Shown one piece after another: positions 10,801 to 21,766 of a stretch of DNA of 64,000 nt; position 1 is the first letter of the stretch, and the number at the start of each line of letters is the position of its first letter. The notes beneath the pieces were generated by a model. It ran no database searches. It was not told where the DNA came from and was given only the letters and a program-made list of their open reading frames with translations. Position numbers and translations under genes: made by a program. Origin of the DNA: Brachypodium distachyon (Eukaryota > Streptophyta > Magnoliopsida > Poales > Poaceae). The stretch is from NCBI RefSeq assembly GCF_000005505.3, contig NC_016132.3, positions 15,924,501-15,988,500 on the forward strand. Direction: 5' to 3'.

Positions 10801-11905
10801 AATAGTATTATTGTCCCCTTTGTGTAACCAATTCTCTCCAGATTTTCTCCGCCGGAACTCTTCCTCATCATCATAAAGTTCAAATAGTGCAGAGTTAATG
10901 TCACCCCTCATAGCTAACGGATCCACCTGCAGAGGTTGAATTTCCTCTAGCTCTTCAATATCTTGCAGCTCCTCTGACAAGTCCTTTTTTAGTTTGTTAG
11001 CTTGCCCTCTAATATTATGGCCCCATCCTTTTAGAGATTTCTTTTGTTTTTTTAGTTTCCCCTGAATCGCCCCCAAACTATCTGCAGCCTGAACAGGTTA
11101 CATCCAAACCTTCCTAACTCTCTCAAGGAAATCAGGGTGCCTGCACCAACTAATATCAAATTTAAAGTCATTGTTCCTCTGTTTCTCATGTTGTTCCATG
11201 GTATCAATAATCAAAGGGTTATGATCAAAAAGCTGTCTCACTAATTTCCTGATAGTCATCAAAGGAAAAAGATCTCCCCAATCACTATTCACTAGTATTC
11301 TATCCAACTTTTCAAGGGTGGGACATCATGATTGTTGGAACAAGTATACTGCCCCCAAGACATTACAATTTCCCTCAACCCATGAGTGTCAATGATGGCA
11401 TTCAGCATATCAGTCTTCTTACAACTCCTCCTCTTTTTATTTTTATCCTGGTGAAACCTTAAGATATTAAAATCTCCTCCTACTAGTAATGGTAATTCTT
11501 GATCACCACAAGCAGCACCAAGCTCAACCAGAAACTCATCTTTCTTTCTTCCTGAGCAGCCCCATAAACAATCACAATCCAGTAAGATAGCTTTATTTTC
11601 TTGTCCCGCACCTTTACCTTTATACGGTATCTACCCGTCGCATAGGTCTTGATGTCAAATCTTTCCATTCTAAATCCCCCCAAAAGACCACCTGATTTCC
11701 CACAAGATGGTATAAATTTTCAGGTGAATTGATTCAAAGGATCAATTCTCCTAAAGAAAGCATCAGAGAAATCTTTCCTCATAGTTTCCTGAATGCCCAA
11801 GAAATCAACCTGAAATTCCCTAGTCACACCTTGTAAATATGCCTTAAAACCTTTCGTCCCCACCCCCTGCTATTCCATATGAGACCAATACTATCCAAAT
11901 CCTAC
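7882..11905 (-). mobile_element. Degenerate LINE (L1-type non-LTR retrotransposon), ORF2
   Basis: Minus-strand pieces in order give an apurinic endonuclease region (about 11905-11100, with GRYRIKVKVRDKKIKLSYWI), a linker, a reverse transcriptase (11076 to about 9700, with NKAVGHDGFAKEFYQSCWEI, then CQSAFIKGRN and KIDFEKAYDKVNWDFLFHYG) and a zf-RVT-like C-terminal region (about 9270-8400, with FSVKSMYDVL and WKARIPFKIKIWSWLIWYNA). Several stops and frameshifts break the frame. The catalytic box reads FQYANDN near 9849-9866, where active elements have YADD, so one catalytic Asp is Asn. Poly-C runs interrupt the frame at about 8797-8817 and 9547-9563. The element is inactive. The left limit is uncertain. 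Confidence 0.85.
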
Positions 11906-12980
11906 AGCCGATGAGTTTTTCGCTTCCTCAGCGTTCCACGTAGGCGGTTGTGATTTCCTTCTGTTTCGGCCGATTTGTTGGCCGGTTCTGTTGGCGAGCG
12001 TGAGAAACCAATTGCGCGGATGTTCATTTATCACTGGTGGTGTGGGCCGCTGTGCTCAGTTGGGCCGCTGTCAGGGTAGGGGTGGGCGTTTGGGCTGCGC
12101 GGGGATGGCTGACGATGGGCTAGGCGGGTGGCGATCGACGCGTGTTCATGCGTTGTCTTTCGGAGCCTTTGAGAGTGTACTGCGCTGGCAGTTTGGAGGT
12201 CGGTAACTCCCGTTCTCGTGCCTTCTTCTGTCCTCTATTTATGGTTCGAAGTCTGCATTCTTTTGTGGTAATTTGGTCTGCCATTTCTGCTCCCGACAGT
12301 GTTTGTCTTTCCTGTGATGTTCATTGGTGGCGTTGCACTGAAGATCTTTGTTTCTGTGCTTCCCCAGGTTTCGTAGAGGTGGTGGTGCTTCAGGATGTTG
12401 AGTAGCCGTTCTTTGCCTTCCCCGTTAATTCCACGTTCACCAATTTTCCCCGTACCCATCGGCTCAAGATCCGGTTAGCGGCCTCACAACGCTGGCGGGC
12501 CAGCCATTGCCGTTGTACTCCTCCATCGCCATTGGCGGTGGCATGCCCATCATCAGCAGCTGACTGAAGAACGGCAGACCACCATGGCCACCGCCAGGCC
12601 CGACAGATAAGCACCAACGAACATATCGCAAGTGGACGGGGGAGGGGCAACCAGCTGCTCAATGTCAATTCCACCACGACACGCCTGGTGCCATCGTCGT
12701 TCACCCTGTCATGCCCCATTCTCTCCCACTTCGGCGTGCCTGGTACGGCGACGAGAATCCTGCAACAACAAACCTGGGTGCGCCGCCATAACCTCGCCTC
12801 CCGCATCGTCTTCCACCTCTCCCCCGACCAAGAAAATCCCCAGCATCAGCGGGTCCTCCACGCGCGGTTCGTCTGGGGGGCAAGGAGAAGGGCTGGTGGC
12901 CTTCGGCGGCTGGGTGCGTGGGTCGCTGGTGGATTAGACCATGAGTCGCTGGTTTCTGTTCTTCTGTTTCATCCATTCTA
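11906..12980 (-). mobile_element. Probable 5' part (ORF1 region) of the same LINE
   Basis: On the minus strand this stretch begins with Gly/Arg-rich sequence (GRGRGGRRCGRRGYGGAPRF) and continues through several broken frames to the start of the endonuclease region. A Gly/Arg-rich start resembles ORF1 of grass L1-type elements. No zinc-knuckle CCHC motif could be read with certainty. The assignment rests mainly on position upstream of ORF2 and on composition. Confidence 0.4.
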
Positions 12981-14250
12981 GGTTATCTTGGCTCTTGATT
13001 CGGTTTGATTTACAGGGGTTAGTTGTTGGCTTCTTTTATGGTTGTCCTGTGGCCACATGACCCAGTAGAATACATCTGGTTGCATCCAGATGTAGAATTC
13101 ATATGTGATCAATATGCTATGACGCAGTCATATATATATTGGATTTGGTTTCCTCACCCTGACAGCAGGCAGATTCTCACACAAAGGGTGAGATGAGGTG
13201 GCAGCCCCTACAAAGGAGGAAGCTGCACCCCTCCTGCTACCAGCGTTTTTCACCTTGCAAATGGCCTTGGCTTTCGTCTTGATTTTCTTAGATATGATTG
13301 GTGTGGAACCATCCTCATCTATATACTTGCACATGCCTTTTCTGCTCATTTGGCAAGGTACATAATTGCAAGGCATGGCATTAGTGTTTGGCTCTCTGCC
13401 ACAACTATGGCTTGCCACACTTCCTTGTACACATGGCCCATGTATCAGACTCATTTATTAGCTAAACATACCACTTGTGGCTCCATTTTTTTGGCCACAA
13501 GTTTGCCTAAATCCAAACACATCCATGAATGGTCTGTTTACTTATAACTTGATGGTGAATTTGTATGTGATGTACAAAAAAAGAAGAAGAAGGGAAAAAC
13601 AAAAAATAATCTTTCCTAAAAGAGAGAATAAGAAAATTGCCCCCCGATTTGACTGGAGGATCGGTTCGTTCCCTACTAGCGCAGCAAACTTGAGCATTTG
13701 CAAGAAGTCAAAAATAGGTGCGGAGCACAATATTTATGTCGGACGAGATCTGGCTAAATTGGCGACGTGGGACTAATATCTCACCCTGCCTCGCCAATAC
13801 CTGCGAAAAACGAATGGGCCGGCCCAGTAACCAGCCGGCGTGCTCAATTCTCTCTTTGCCGAAAACTCGTTACTCCCGATCCAAACCGTCGCCATCTCGG
13901 TTCTCTTCCTTTCTCATTTTCTCTCCACCACGACTTGCCGGCGCCGCCCCCTGCTCTGGTGCCCTCTGCCTTCCATCTCCCGATGTGGCGTTCTTACTGC
14001 GGAAGGCGCGGTGCCGGATGCGGCTGTCGGCGTGGGTGGCGCTGTGGGACGCCGTCGTGCTCATGGACGCCATCCCCGTGCAGGCCGCGCTCTACCCGCC
14101 AGCTCGCGCTGGCCCGCCGCCTCGGCCGCTTCCCGGCCTCCAGCCCTCCACCGCCTCCCTAGAAGTCCAGGGTATAATTTGCAAACCATGGTATTGCAAA
14201 GCCATCGCAGTCCAGTGTATTATTTGCAATTACGGAATTAACCGAAGGGG
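12981..14250. other. Intergenic, no gene recognised
   Basis: A minus-strand frame at 13128-13454 (MCKYIDEDGSTPIISKKIKT and a basic tail) has no family I recognise. A GC-rich stretch at about 13900-14160 gives frames on all phases. A purine-rich run lies at about 13570-13635. Nothing supports an expressed gene. Confidence 0.4.
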
Positions 14251-14532
14251 ATGAGCGCGGTGGCGGTGGAGAAGATCGACTACGAGGGCATCGCAGGCAC
14301 GTCGGCGACGAAGCGGGCGGTGACGTTCGCGTGCAGCTTCGCCGTGCCGTGCAGGCGCGTGGCGCTGCGGAACGTCAACCTGACGTTGGTCGGGCACGGG
14401 CACAGGGCGCCGTCGGCATAGTGCCGCGCCGCGTCCGGCAAGAGCACCGGCGTCGTCGTCCCCGAGTCCTGCCTCGCCACGCTGCCCAGGCTGCTGGGCT
14501 TCAAATCTGCTGATGATGATGAGAGTGAGTGA
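14251..14532 (+). pseudogene. Polygalacturonase (GH28) C-terminal fragment
   Basis: The frame starts AVAVEKIDYEGIAGTSATKR and continues with AVTFACSFAVPCRRVALRNV, then STGVVVPESC. This matches the C-terminal beta-helix coils of plant polygalacturonases, including the I.GTSAT and PCR..L.NV signatures and the final cysteine region. An in-frame TAG at 14419-14421 breaks it, after which the same frame continues to TGA at 14530. No upstream catalytic exons adjoin it. It lies before, not after, the N-terminal exons at 15098, so it belongs to a separate, mostly lost gene copy. Confidence 0.75.
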
Positions 14533-15097
14533 GGCTTGAGGTTCTTGGATCCACGGTCCACGGTGTTGTATTAGCTGTGCTTGTGATGGTACTTGTAGAG
14601 TGGCCGGCCGGTCGTCCTTGGATCGATCCGGCCGTGTGTTGTACTGCTGCCCTGTTTACAAGTGTTGTACTGTAGTGTGAAATTGTGTGTACTGCCCTCT
14701 ATTTTCAAGTGTTATAAGTTTGTATTTTTCTTATGTACTGTTCTGCTCCTGTAAACTTGTGGTATGATTTGCTGTTTGACACTGGGTGCAATAGTGCGAA
14801 GATAGCCGTGTCAGATCGAGATTCGGCCCGTGATTTGTACTAGCGTGGATCATGATGCTGTTCAATTCGAATTTCCCTAAAGAACATGGAAGCACAGATG
14901 CAGATCTGCCCTTTCCTCTCTTAGTAGTTAGTACAAAATTCAGCTAAAAAAAATGTAACAACGCGATGCGTGTGAAGTCAAACGGATCGCTGGAGGAGTT
15001 GTCGTACTTCCCGTCTGCAGTTGCAATGACAGCTGACCCTGAGCTGAGCTAGGCTCCGATCCATCCCGGGCTGGCCGAACAGACAGTGGGCGCGTCC
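14533..15097. other. Flank between two polygalacturonase remnants
   Basis: AT-rich sequence following the C-terminal fragment, compatible with an old 3' untranslated region (several TGTACTG and TTGTACT repeats between 14640 and 14750). Nothing else is recognised. Confidence 0.4.
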
Positions 15098-17000
15098 ATG
15101 GCGCTTCGTGCAAGGACGACGCCGCTTCTGCCCGCGGCTCTCGCCGTGGCGTTCCTCCTGTCAAGCGCCGCCGAGGCACGCGTCCTCCTCACGCTCGACG
15201 ACTTCGGCGCCGTCGGGGACGGCATTGCCAACGACACCCAGGTAACTAACGCCCTCAAGCTGCTTTAATTTTAATCTTAGCTGTAGAGAATTCGAGGTGT
15301 ACCTAACACACTACGAGAGGGCCTATTCACCTATACCAACTACTTTGGTGTAGTTGATTAGTCTCTTTTTATTTCTACTTACTTAATGCAAGCTTTCGGG
15401 CGGCAGAGCCACTCACGTTAAAGCAAGTCTTGAATCCGGGCGGCTATGCCACTCACGTTGAAACAAGACCGTTGTGATTCCGGGCGAATCCGCTCACGTT
15501 AAATCACAACTTATATGCACTAAGTACTTAGAAATAACAAGGCCTAACCGGGAGACTTATATGAACAAAGTAGTACTATATTGCTTTAGGAATATTAGTA
15601 CAAGAGAGAGCATACACACCTTACACTTGCTCATACCTTGTTTTCCACCTTCTTCACTTTCTTATTATCTACTACACAAGGTGTGAGGTAAGGGCCTCTA
15701 TTTATAGGACTACATGGCCATTGGATCTTTGACATGTGTCAAAATCTTAGCCATTGATACAAAATATCTAAAGCCTTCCACACACTTCTACATAAATATC
15801 TAGGTACTAGAAGGTTTCCTATTTATTTATTTTAAACTCCTATTCTAAAGTATTCCAAAGCTTCTACATAATTCTTCGTGCATATCTAAACACTAGAAGG
15901 TTCCCTCTTTTATTTATTTTATATTTTAGAATATTACACAGTAATGTCTTCTTTCTTCTAATATTGAGATCGTTCTAGCTTGCATCGTATTCTCCGACGT
16001 TAGCCTCTCCATCGATGGAGGCGGCATTAAGTCCGAGCTCTAGTTTCTGGTTTCTGATTTCTTCTCCTGGCGTTCGTCGAGGCCTGGAGCGCGGCATGCG
16101 CCATGGGCGACAACACGTACCTCAACGTCCCCGCCGGCAAGTCCTACCAGATCTGGCCCGTCACGCTCGCCGGCCCCTGCCGCGGCGAAATCAAGCTCCT
16201 GGTACTAGTGCACTTCAATTTCCAGCCTCTGTGGTCTGTTTCCTCACAGACTCAACAGTAAACCAGGCGGCTCCCAAGGCGGTCCACTTCGAGGGCTGCG
16301 AGGACGTGAGCGTCATGGGGATCACGGTGCAGAACAGCCCGCGGCAGCACCTGGCCTTCACCCGCTACTACAACGTCAAGGCCAACTACCTGCAGGTGAC
16401 CGCGCCGGAGGGCAGCCCCGGCACCGTCGGCGTGCTGCTCGCCAGCTCCACCAACGTGCACGTCATGGACGACCTCTTCTCCGTCGGTATGCGTCTGCGC
16501 ATCTGTTGTCTGTATCCGTTTAATTTCTGAACTGAATGTCTGAATCTGCTGTCGTTTTCTTTCAGGTGGCGATTGTGTGTCGATTGTGGGGAATTGCACG
16601 GATGTGCGTCTCAGATCCGTCTCGTGCGGACCAGGCGCCGGTAGAATTTCCAGCCAATTTTGCAACTTAATCTCGATTTGCCTATGAAAAATGCACCCTT
16701 TGAAATGTTGGTCGGTATCGGGGACTCGGGCGAGGACCAAAGTCAGCACAAGACCGAGAAGATCAAGATGGACACCCTCTTCATCACCAACACACACGAG
16801 GTAACCACACAATACAATCCCCAATTCCTCATCTGAATCAAGTAAACGACGGCCACCCAGGCCAGGAGATGATGACACTGAACTGAAGCTAACATCAAAG
16901 CCGTGTACCAGTAACATTTTGCTGCCGTTGTTGTTCAGGACGGCTGCGGCTTCTGGAGTTCTCACCGACACTGCCTTTGTCCAAACGGAATTGCTAGTGC
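15098..17000 (+). pseudogene. Polygalacturonase (GH28) N-terminal to middle remnant
   Basis: Exon 1 (15098-15241) encodes a signal peptide and LTLDDFGAVGDGIANDTQ. Exon 2-like sequence (16070-16201) gives AFVEAWSAACAMGDNTYLNV, then PAGKSYQIWPVTLAGPC. Exon 3-like sequence (about 16262-16486) gives AVHFEGCEDVSVMGITVQNS. Exon 4-like sequence (about 16565) gives GGDCVSIVGNCTDVRLRSVS. The product would be a secreted pectin hydrolase. Defects: the exon 2 acceptor reads TG at 16068-16069 instead of AG; the expected coils between exons 2 and 3 (the WW region) are missing; the catalytic GDDC reads GGDC; and the C-terminal coils are absent. DSGEDQSQHKTEKIKMDTLF at about 16725-16785 is a further scrap. 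It is a non-functional gene. Confidence 0.8.
15390..15506. repeat. Three short imperfect repeats in polygalacturonase intron 1
   Basis: The phrase CGGGCGGCAGAGCCACTCAC and close variants (CGGGCGGCTATGCCACTCAC, CGGGCGAATCCGCTCAC) occurs three times about 45-50 bp apart. Each is followed by GTTRAA and an arm complementary to the preceding bases (for example GTGATT before, AAATCAC after). Each unit could fold into a short hairpin. Confidence 0.6.
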
Positions 17001-17632
17001 TCAGGCGACTGAGAAACAATATTTCTCAGTCGACCTGCTGATGGTTGGATTTCCATGCTAAGATCGTGCGTGCGTTTTCTGTTTCCTCGATAATTCCCTG
17101 TCCACGAAAGAGCTAAAAGGGCCATAATAGCTAGCATTTTTCTTGGGCCAGGGGTGTGCGGGTCTGAGATGGTCTGTGTTCTGATTTTTGGTGGGCCAGT
17201 GGCTGTGTGTTGGGCTTGATAAATGCTAGTGGAATTTTCTTTTCAGAATTTGCAGGGTCATGAGTGTATTCTTTTGCCATTCCTTTGTGTTCGTAAGCAA
17301 CAGGTTAGAATAATATAGTTATTCTCAAAAAAATGTTAGAATAATATAGTCCCAATTAAAAAAGGTTAGAATAATATAGTGTCCTTTTTTTAATCAAAGC
17401 TCTGTGTTTGTGTTTGGTAGTGGTTACATCCAATGAGTGTGCAATTTCTTTATCTATATTCCTTTATATTGGTTAATATAGTACTAGTTTTATCTGGTTT
17501 TTAGCTACTAGCTAGTTTTATATGGGTTTTTTCTTCTTTTTTTCCTAAATTACCATACTATTATTAGTATTATTATTATTATCGGATTTGTTAGATCTCA
17601 ATCGCTGAGAAAAACAATTTCTCAATCGACGA
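17001..17632. repeat. Pair of palindromes CTGAGAAA..TTTCTCAG 0.6 kb apart
   Basis: At about 17006-17032 the sequence reads CGACTGAGAAACAATATTTC then TCAGTCGAC, a near-perfect hairpin. A second, slightly decayed version lies at about 17601-17629 (CGCTGAGAAAAACAATTTCT then CAATCGAC). The 570 bp between carries no gene. The two could be ends of a small non-autonomous element, though both are self-complementary so orientation cannot be decided. Confidence 0.5.
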
Positions 17633-17794
17633 TATTAGCATCGACCGGACGATCGACATGCTGCGTGGACGTGTTGATGGCAGGTCATCCGCTTAATTTT
17701 ATTCGACTGTAACTTTAATTTTTTTGGTTGCGTGCCGGTTTCAATTGTAGTTTTTCTAGTTGCACCCATAATGTTTCCTATTTCATGGGGCACT

Positions 17795-18090
17795 AAATTT
17801 CATGTGCAATTTTTAAAATCGCGCATTAAGTTTCAAGTGCAATTTGTAATACGGCACATTAAATTTCACGTGCAATTTTTAGAACGGCGCGTTCAATTTC
17901 ACGTGCAATTTTTAACCGCGCATTAAGTTTCAAGTGCAATTTTTTAATACGGCGCATCAAATTTCACGTCCAATTTTTAAAACGGCACGTTAAATTTCAT
18001 ACGCAATTTTTAACCACACATTAAATTTCACGTGCAATTTTTGAAACCGTGTGTTAAACTTCACGTGCAATTTTTAAAACTGTATACACT
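17795..18090. repeat. Minisatellite of about 35-37 bp units
   Basis: About eight units are built on CATTAAATTTCACGTGCAAT followed by TTTTTAAAACGGCG. They alternate between longer and shorter versions (AAAACGGCG or AACCGCG linkers). Each unit contains CACGTG or CAAGTG, the E-box/G-box-like core, but regular spacing suggests simple tandem amplification. No coding frame of interest. Confidence 0.8.
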
Positions 18091-18285
18091 CATGAGGTCG
18101 TTGTGGTTTTTGTTCTCCCGTATTGTTTATCTGTGCGTTTGATTGTAGGTTTTTTTTGCACTACTATAGGCCCAATAAAACAGCTACCGTACCTAACTTG
18201 GGTTGTGTTTTTATTGCTTTTTTGTGGGCCATTGGACTAGATATGGAGTTACTATTGTACGTTAAACCTGGACAGCGTCAACAGA

Positions 18286-19640
18286 AGTGAAATTAATTAC
18301 GGAGACCTCCTTGGATCATGGTGGACTCAGTCGCCTGATCCCTAGTGACTCCCTTATCCAAAATGCCTCCCCCTGTTGGAGAGGCATCGAGCATGGCCTT
18401 GATCTTCTGAAAAGAGGCGTTATCTGGAGAATTGGTAACGGCAGGAATGTGCAAATTTGGCCCCCGGGGCAACTTGAAAGCTTCTGCAAGCCTGAACCGC
18501 TCTCGCCTTAGACGGGTGTCTGACCTGATCGATCAGACTAAACACTCCTGGAGAGAGGATCGAGTTCGGGAAGTCTGTATCCCTCCTGACGATTAAGAGG
18601 TGTCCTGAAAATTCCTCTCTCCCGTGCAGCAGTTGAAGACGTACCGCATCGCGTGGCACCACGGGGCGAACGGAATTTTATCTGTCTGCAGTGCCTACCG
18701 TCTGGGCAGGCAAAGCCATTGCCTCGCTCTCTCCGATCGATGGCCAGTCCAGCACGTACTGCCCCTGATGGAATACGTCAGCTTTGGGATTTGATTTGGA
18801 AAGCGGATGTACAGCCCAAGGTGCGCGTTGTCGCCTGGAAACTTGCTACCAACTCCCTGGCACTTGCAGTCCAACATAACAGAGCGAGAAGGCTACCAAA
18901 AGAGATCCCTACCTGCCAAATCTGCCTGCCCTCCGTTTCACTATGAGATCGCACTGGGAGCTGCCTGACGAGAAAACCCTTAGTTTCAAAGGAAACGACT
19001 GGTGCCTACTCACTCTTGCCAGGCTGAACCGAAACGAGCGGACTAAGATGCTCCTCATCTGGTGGAGGGCTTGGCACCACAGGAACAACATCATCTTCAA
19101 CAACGGAGACTGCCCAATTAGTGCATCTATAAACCTGCTCATGGGCTCCTATTCTGGGCAGGAAAAGACTCCGGGGAATTTGAATTTCCCTCTGACCAAA
19201 AGGAATTAAGGAAAAGGGTGATCATCCCGCCGTTGTCTCCTACGGAGAAATGCTACCCGCCCTGGCCCCACGGCCGTCTGGCAAAGACCCAAGCATGGTT
19301 GGCAAAAGCTGAACGTCGACGCGAGCTTCTCCAACAGTTCTGGCTTTGGTTCCTGGGGCGCCGTCCTGTGCAATCACGACGGGAGCGTCGTGGGCTCTGC
19401 GTGGGCGGGCGGCATCAATGCCTCGGACGACACCACCATGGAGACTATTGCTGCGCTTGAGGGGCTGCGGAGCCTTCACCACCTGATCTCCAGACTAATC
19501 TGCATCGAGAGCGACAGCCTCCGGCTCGTCAAAGAATTCGATCCGAGTGGAGGATACATTCCCCAGCATTGTACGATCCAAGATGTAACTTTGTTATGTA
19601 AATGATGAATAAACAGGTACTTCGATGTAAAAAAAAAGGT
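18286..19640 (+). mobile_element. 5'-truncated LINE with zf-RVT and RNase H remnants
   Basis: In order on the plus strand: reverse-transcriptase C-terminal flank (CWRGIEHGLDLLKRGVIWRI), a zf-RVT region (LWDLIWKADVQPKVRVVAWK, then LPKEIPTCQICL at 18913-18930), a linker (TLSFKGNDWCLLTLARLNRN), and an RNase H domain (about 19315-19550) with the expected acidic positions in NVDASFS, ETIAALEG and IESDSL. The RNase H frame is shifted from the preceding frame. The element ends in a short poly(A) run at about 19630-19638 preceded by AATAAACAGG. This is a typical 5'-truncated, internally damaged L1-type insertion. Confidence 0.8.
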
Positions 19641-21766
19641 GTGTTTTCTATGCCAAAACTAGCCATGCCCGAAATATTTAGTGTTTGTTTGCTTTGTTGC
19701 CAAAAAATTGATTTCCAATAAGTATCCATCCACCTCTCTCACATATTCTTGTCAAATCTTTGGTCTAGTGTGGGCTCAAAAACCATTAGCCAAAAAATTG
19801 ACATGTATCAGCATCATCCAAACATACGGTTAATTACCGAATTTATTTTGACCGGTTGGGCTTTTGGTGCAATAGTGCAAGGGGTTTGGACCTTCATTTT
19901 GCCTTGAACTCTTAGTGCAATAGTTCTGGAGTTTCAATTTGGCTTGGACTCTTGGTGGCGGTAAATACACTCCGATCAATTATTTAAGAGGTGGAAGCAA
20001 ATTAGTCCAATTCTTGTAAAATGGGGTGGACTCATCATAATATTTGATTTGCGGGTTCATTAGAGGTCCAGACCAACAAGAAGATGACACGTGGACTGTT
20101 TAGTCGGGTGTTGCATTTTGCTGAAAGCCCCGTGGACCTTTTAATTTTTTTTGTCAGGAATTCTCTCTAAAGCAAACATTTCGTCATCTTTCGTTTGCAT
20201 TCCTCTTCCCCTGCGTCCACCCGAACCCTAGTTTTGCTAGCCACTGTCGACGGCTGCCGCATTAGCGCAAACGGGGGTTATCTTGCATCTGGAGTGGCCA
20301 AAAGTATTTGATAATTTTGGCTGTTTGTTGCCAAAGGTGTTGCAGGAAATCGATCACCGGTTGCTAACAATGACTTATTTTTGGTCATGTTAAATCAGAA
20401 ATGTGAGGATAGGGAGAAAGGGGGCAGCCTTATTGCGTGAGATGGGTCCAGGTTGAGTAGTAATACTCTGTATTTAGGGCGGGTTTCTTAAATAGACTTT
20501 GACAATATTGATGTATTGTTTCCATATATATATGATATGAGAATGTCCTTGATAAGTCATTTCCTTGAAACTCTTGCCGGTTCCCTTTTGAACAACCCTT
20601 CTTGTACTAATTAGGATTGTTGATGTATTGATGTATTGTTTCCATATATATACCTTGATGTGAGGATTGAAGGACTAGCCATGTTTAATTTTATTGTTTC
20701 CTGAAAAATGTTTAATTTGTTGTGGGTTTCATTTCTTATCCATGGCATGACCAACTTCCTGTCCAAGTGCAAGGCATGAGAAATACCAAATACAAGGAGT
20801 GTCGGTAGATGAACCTGTATTTCACAACCAAAAAGCAAGTTAATACTTGCATTTGGCTGTGCTTATCATATAGGTTTATTTAATATCTTTCTTGAATCGT
20901 AATCAGCATGGACTTATTGTTGAGTGCCCAATTGGGATATCTGAATCATTGCCCCTTTGCTTGAAATTGTGGCTCATTATCACTGGGAAGTTATCAAGAC
21001 AAGTAAGAGCATTCTGTAGGTTCCCTACAAGTAGTGTCAAAAACATACAGTCCAACCTTGCTCCATTCTTGAACAATAAATTCGGGCAAATGACTGGAAT
21101 CTTTTCAACACTTCATAAAATGGTCAGCATTGTTATCTAACATCTGGAGGTATTTTCCATTAGAGGTAAGATTTGGCCAATCCGCTCTGGAGGAGTTCAA
21201 ACAAAGGTCATCACTGTTTCTCCCCCGTGAAGCTCCATCATTACCTCGCTCAAGGTGTTAGGCAGGTGTCCTAAGAATTATGAAAGTTAATTCTCAGACT
21301 GTTAAGAGTTTTGAATTCTTCAAGTTGAAGTTCACGCATTTTATTTTTAACTTCTTCCAGGTATATTGTTTTGGACTTATTCGGAGCGGTGTACTCTTCT
21401 ATATTTTCAGGATCCGAAACATGTAACATTCAGATCTACAGAATATCTAGATAATGTAATCTTGGTGAGCTTGGATAGTTCAGTAAGAGTACATGTGCCA
21501 CCAAATTGATTGATTTTCCCGTAAATAGTGGTAATTGATGATCATCTTTTTATCTAATCCAAGAAAGTGAAATATTTGTGACTAACAAAGAGTCTTATGA
21601 AATATGAAGTGTTAGAAAAAATATGCATTTTAAATTTTAAGTTATGACACACAAAGAGACAGGTTTGCTAATGAATGAAAAAGTAAGAAAAAAAATGAAT
21701 GGTGTGTTGAAAAACACGCTTCCGTATTTTCGTATAATGGTCAGTTTTTTTCGAGCAGCGCGGTGA
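19641..21766. other. Intergenic, AT-rich, no gene recognised
   Basis: Only short frames are present and none looks coding. The phrase TTGATGTATTGATGTATTGT or a shorter form, followed by TTCCATATATATA, occurs at about 20507-20533 and 20619-20652, a local duplication. The words GGTGCAATAGTGCAAG and AGTGCAATAGTTC at about 19868-19935 are another small repeat. Confidence 0.45.

Noticed and set aside
15390..15506. CRISPR-like array
   Set aside because: Only three imperfect units in a plant intron, with no cas genes; the organism is a eukaryote.
16252..17019. 255-codon minus-strand frame across the polygalacturonase remnant
   Set aside because: Antisense shadow; the plus strand carries recognisable polygalacturonase motifs in the same place.
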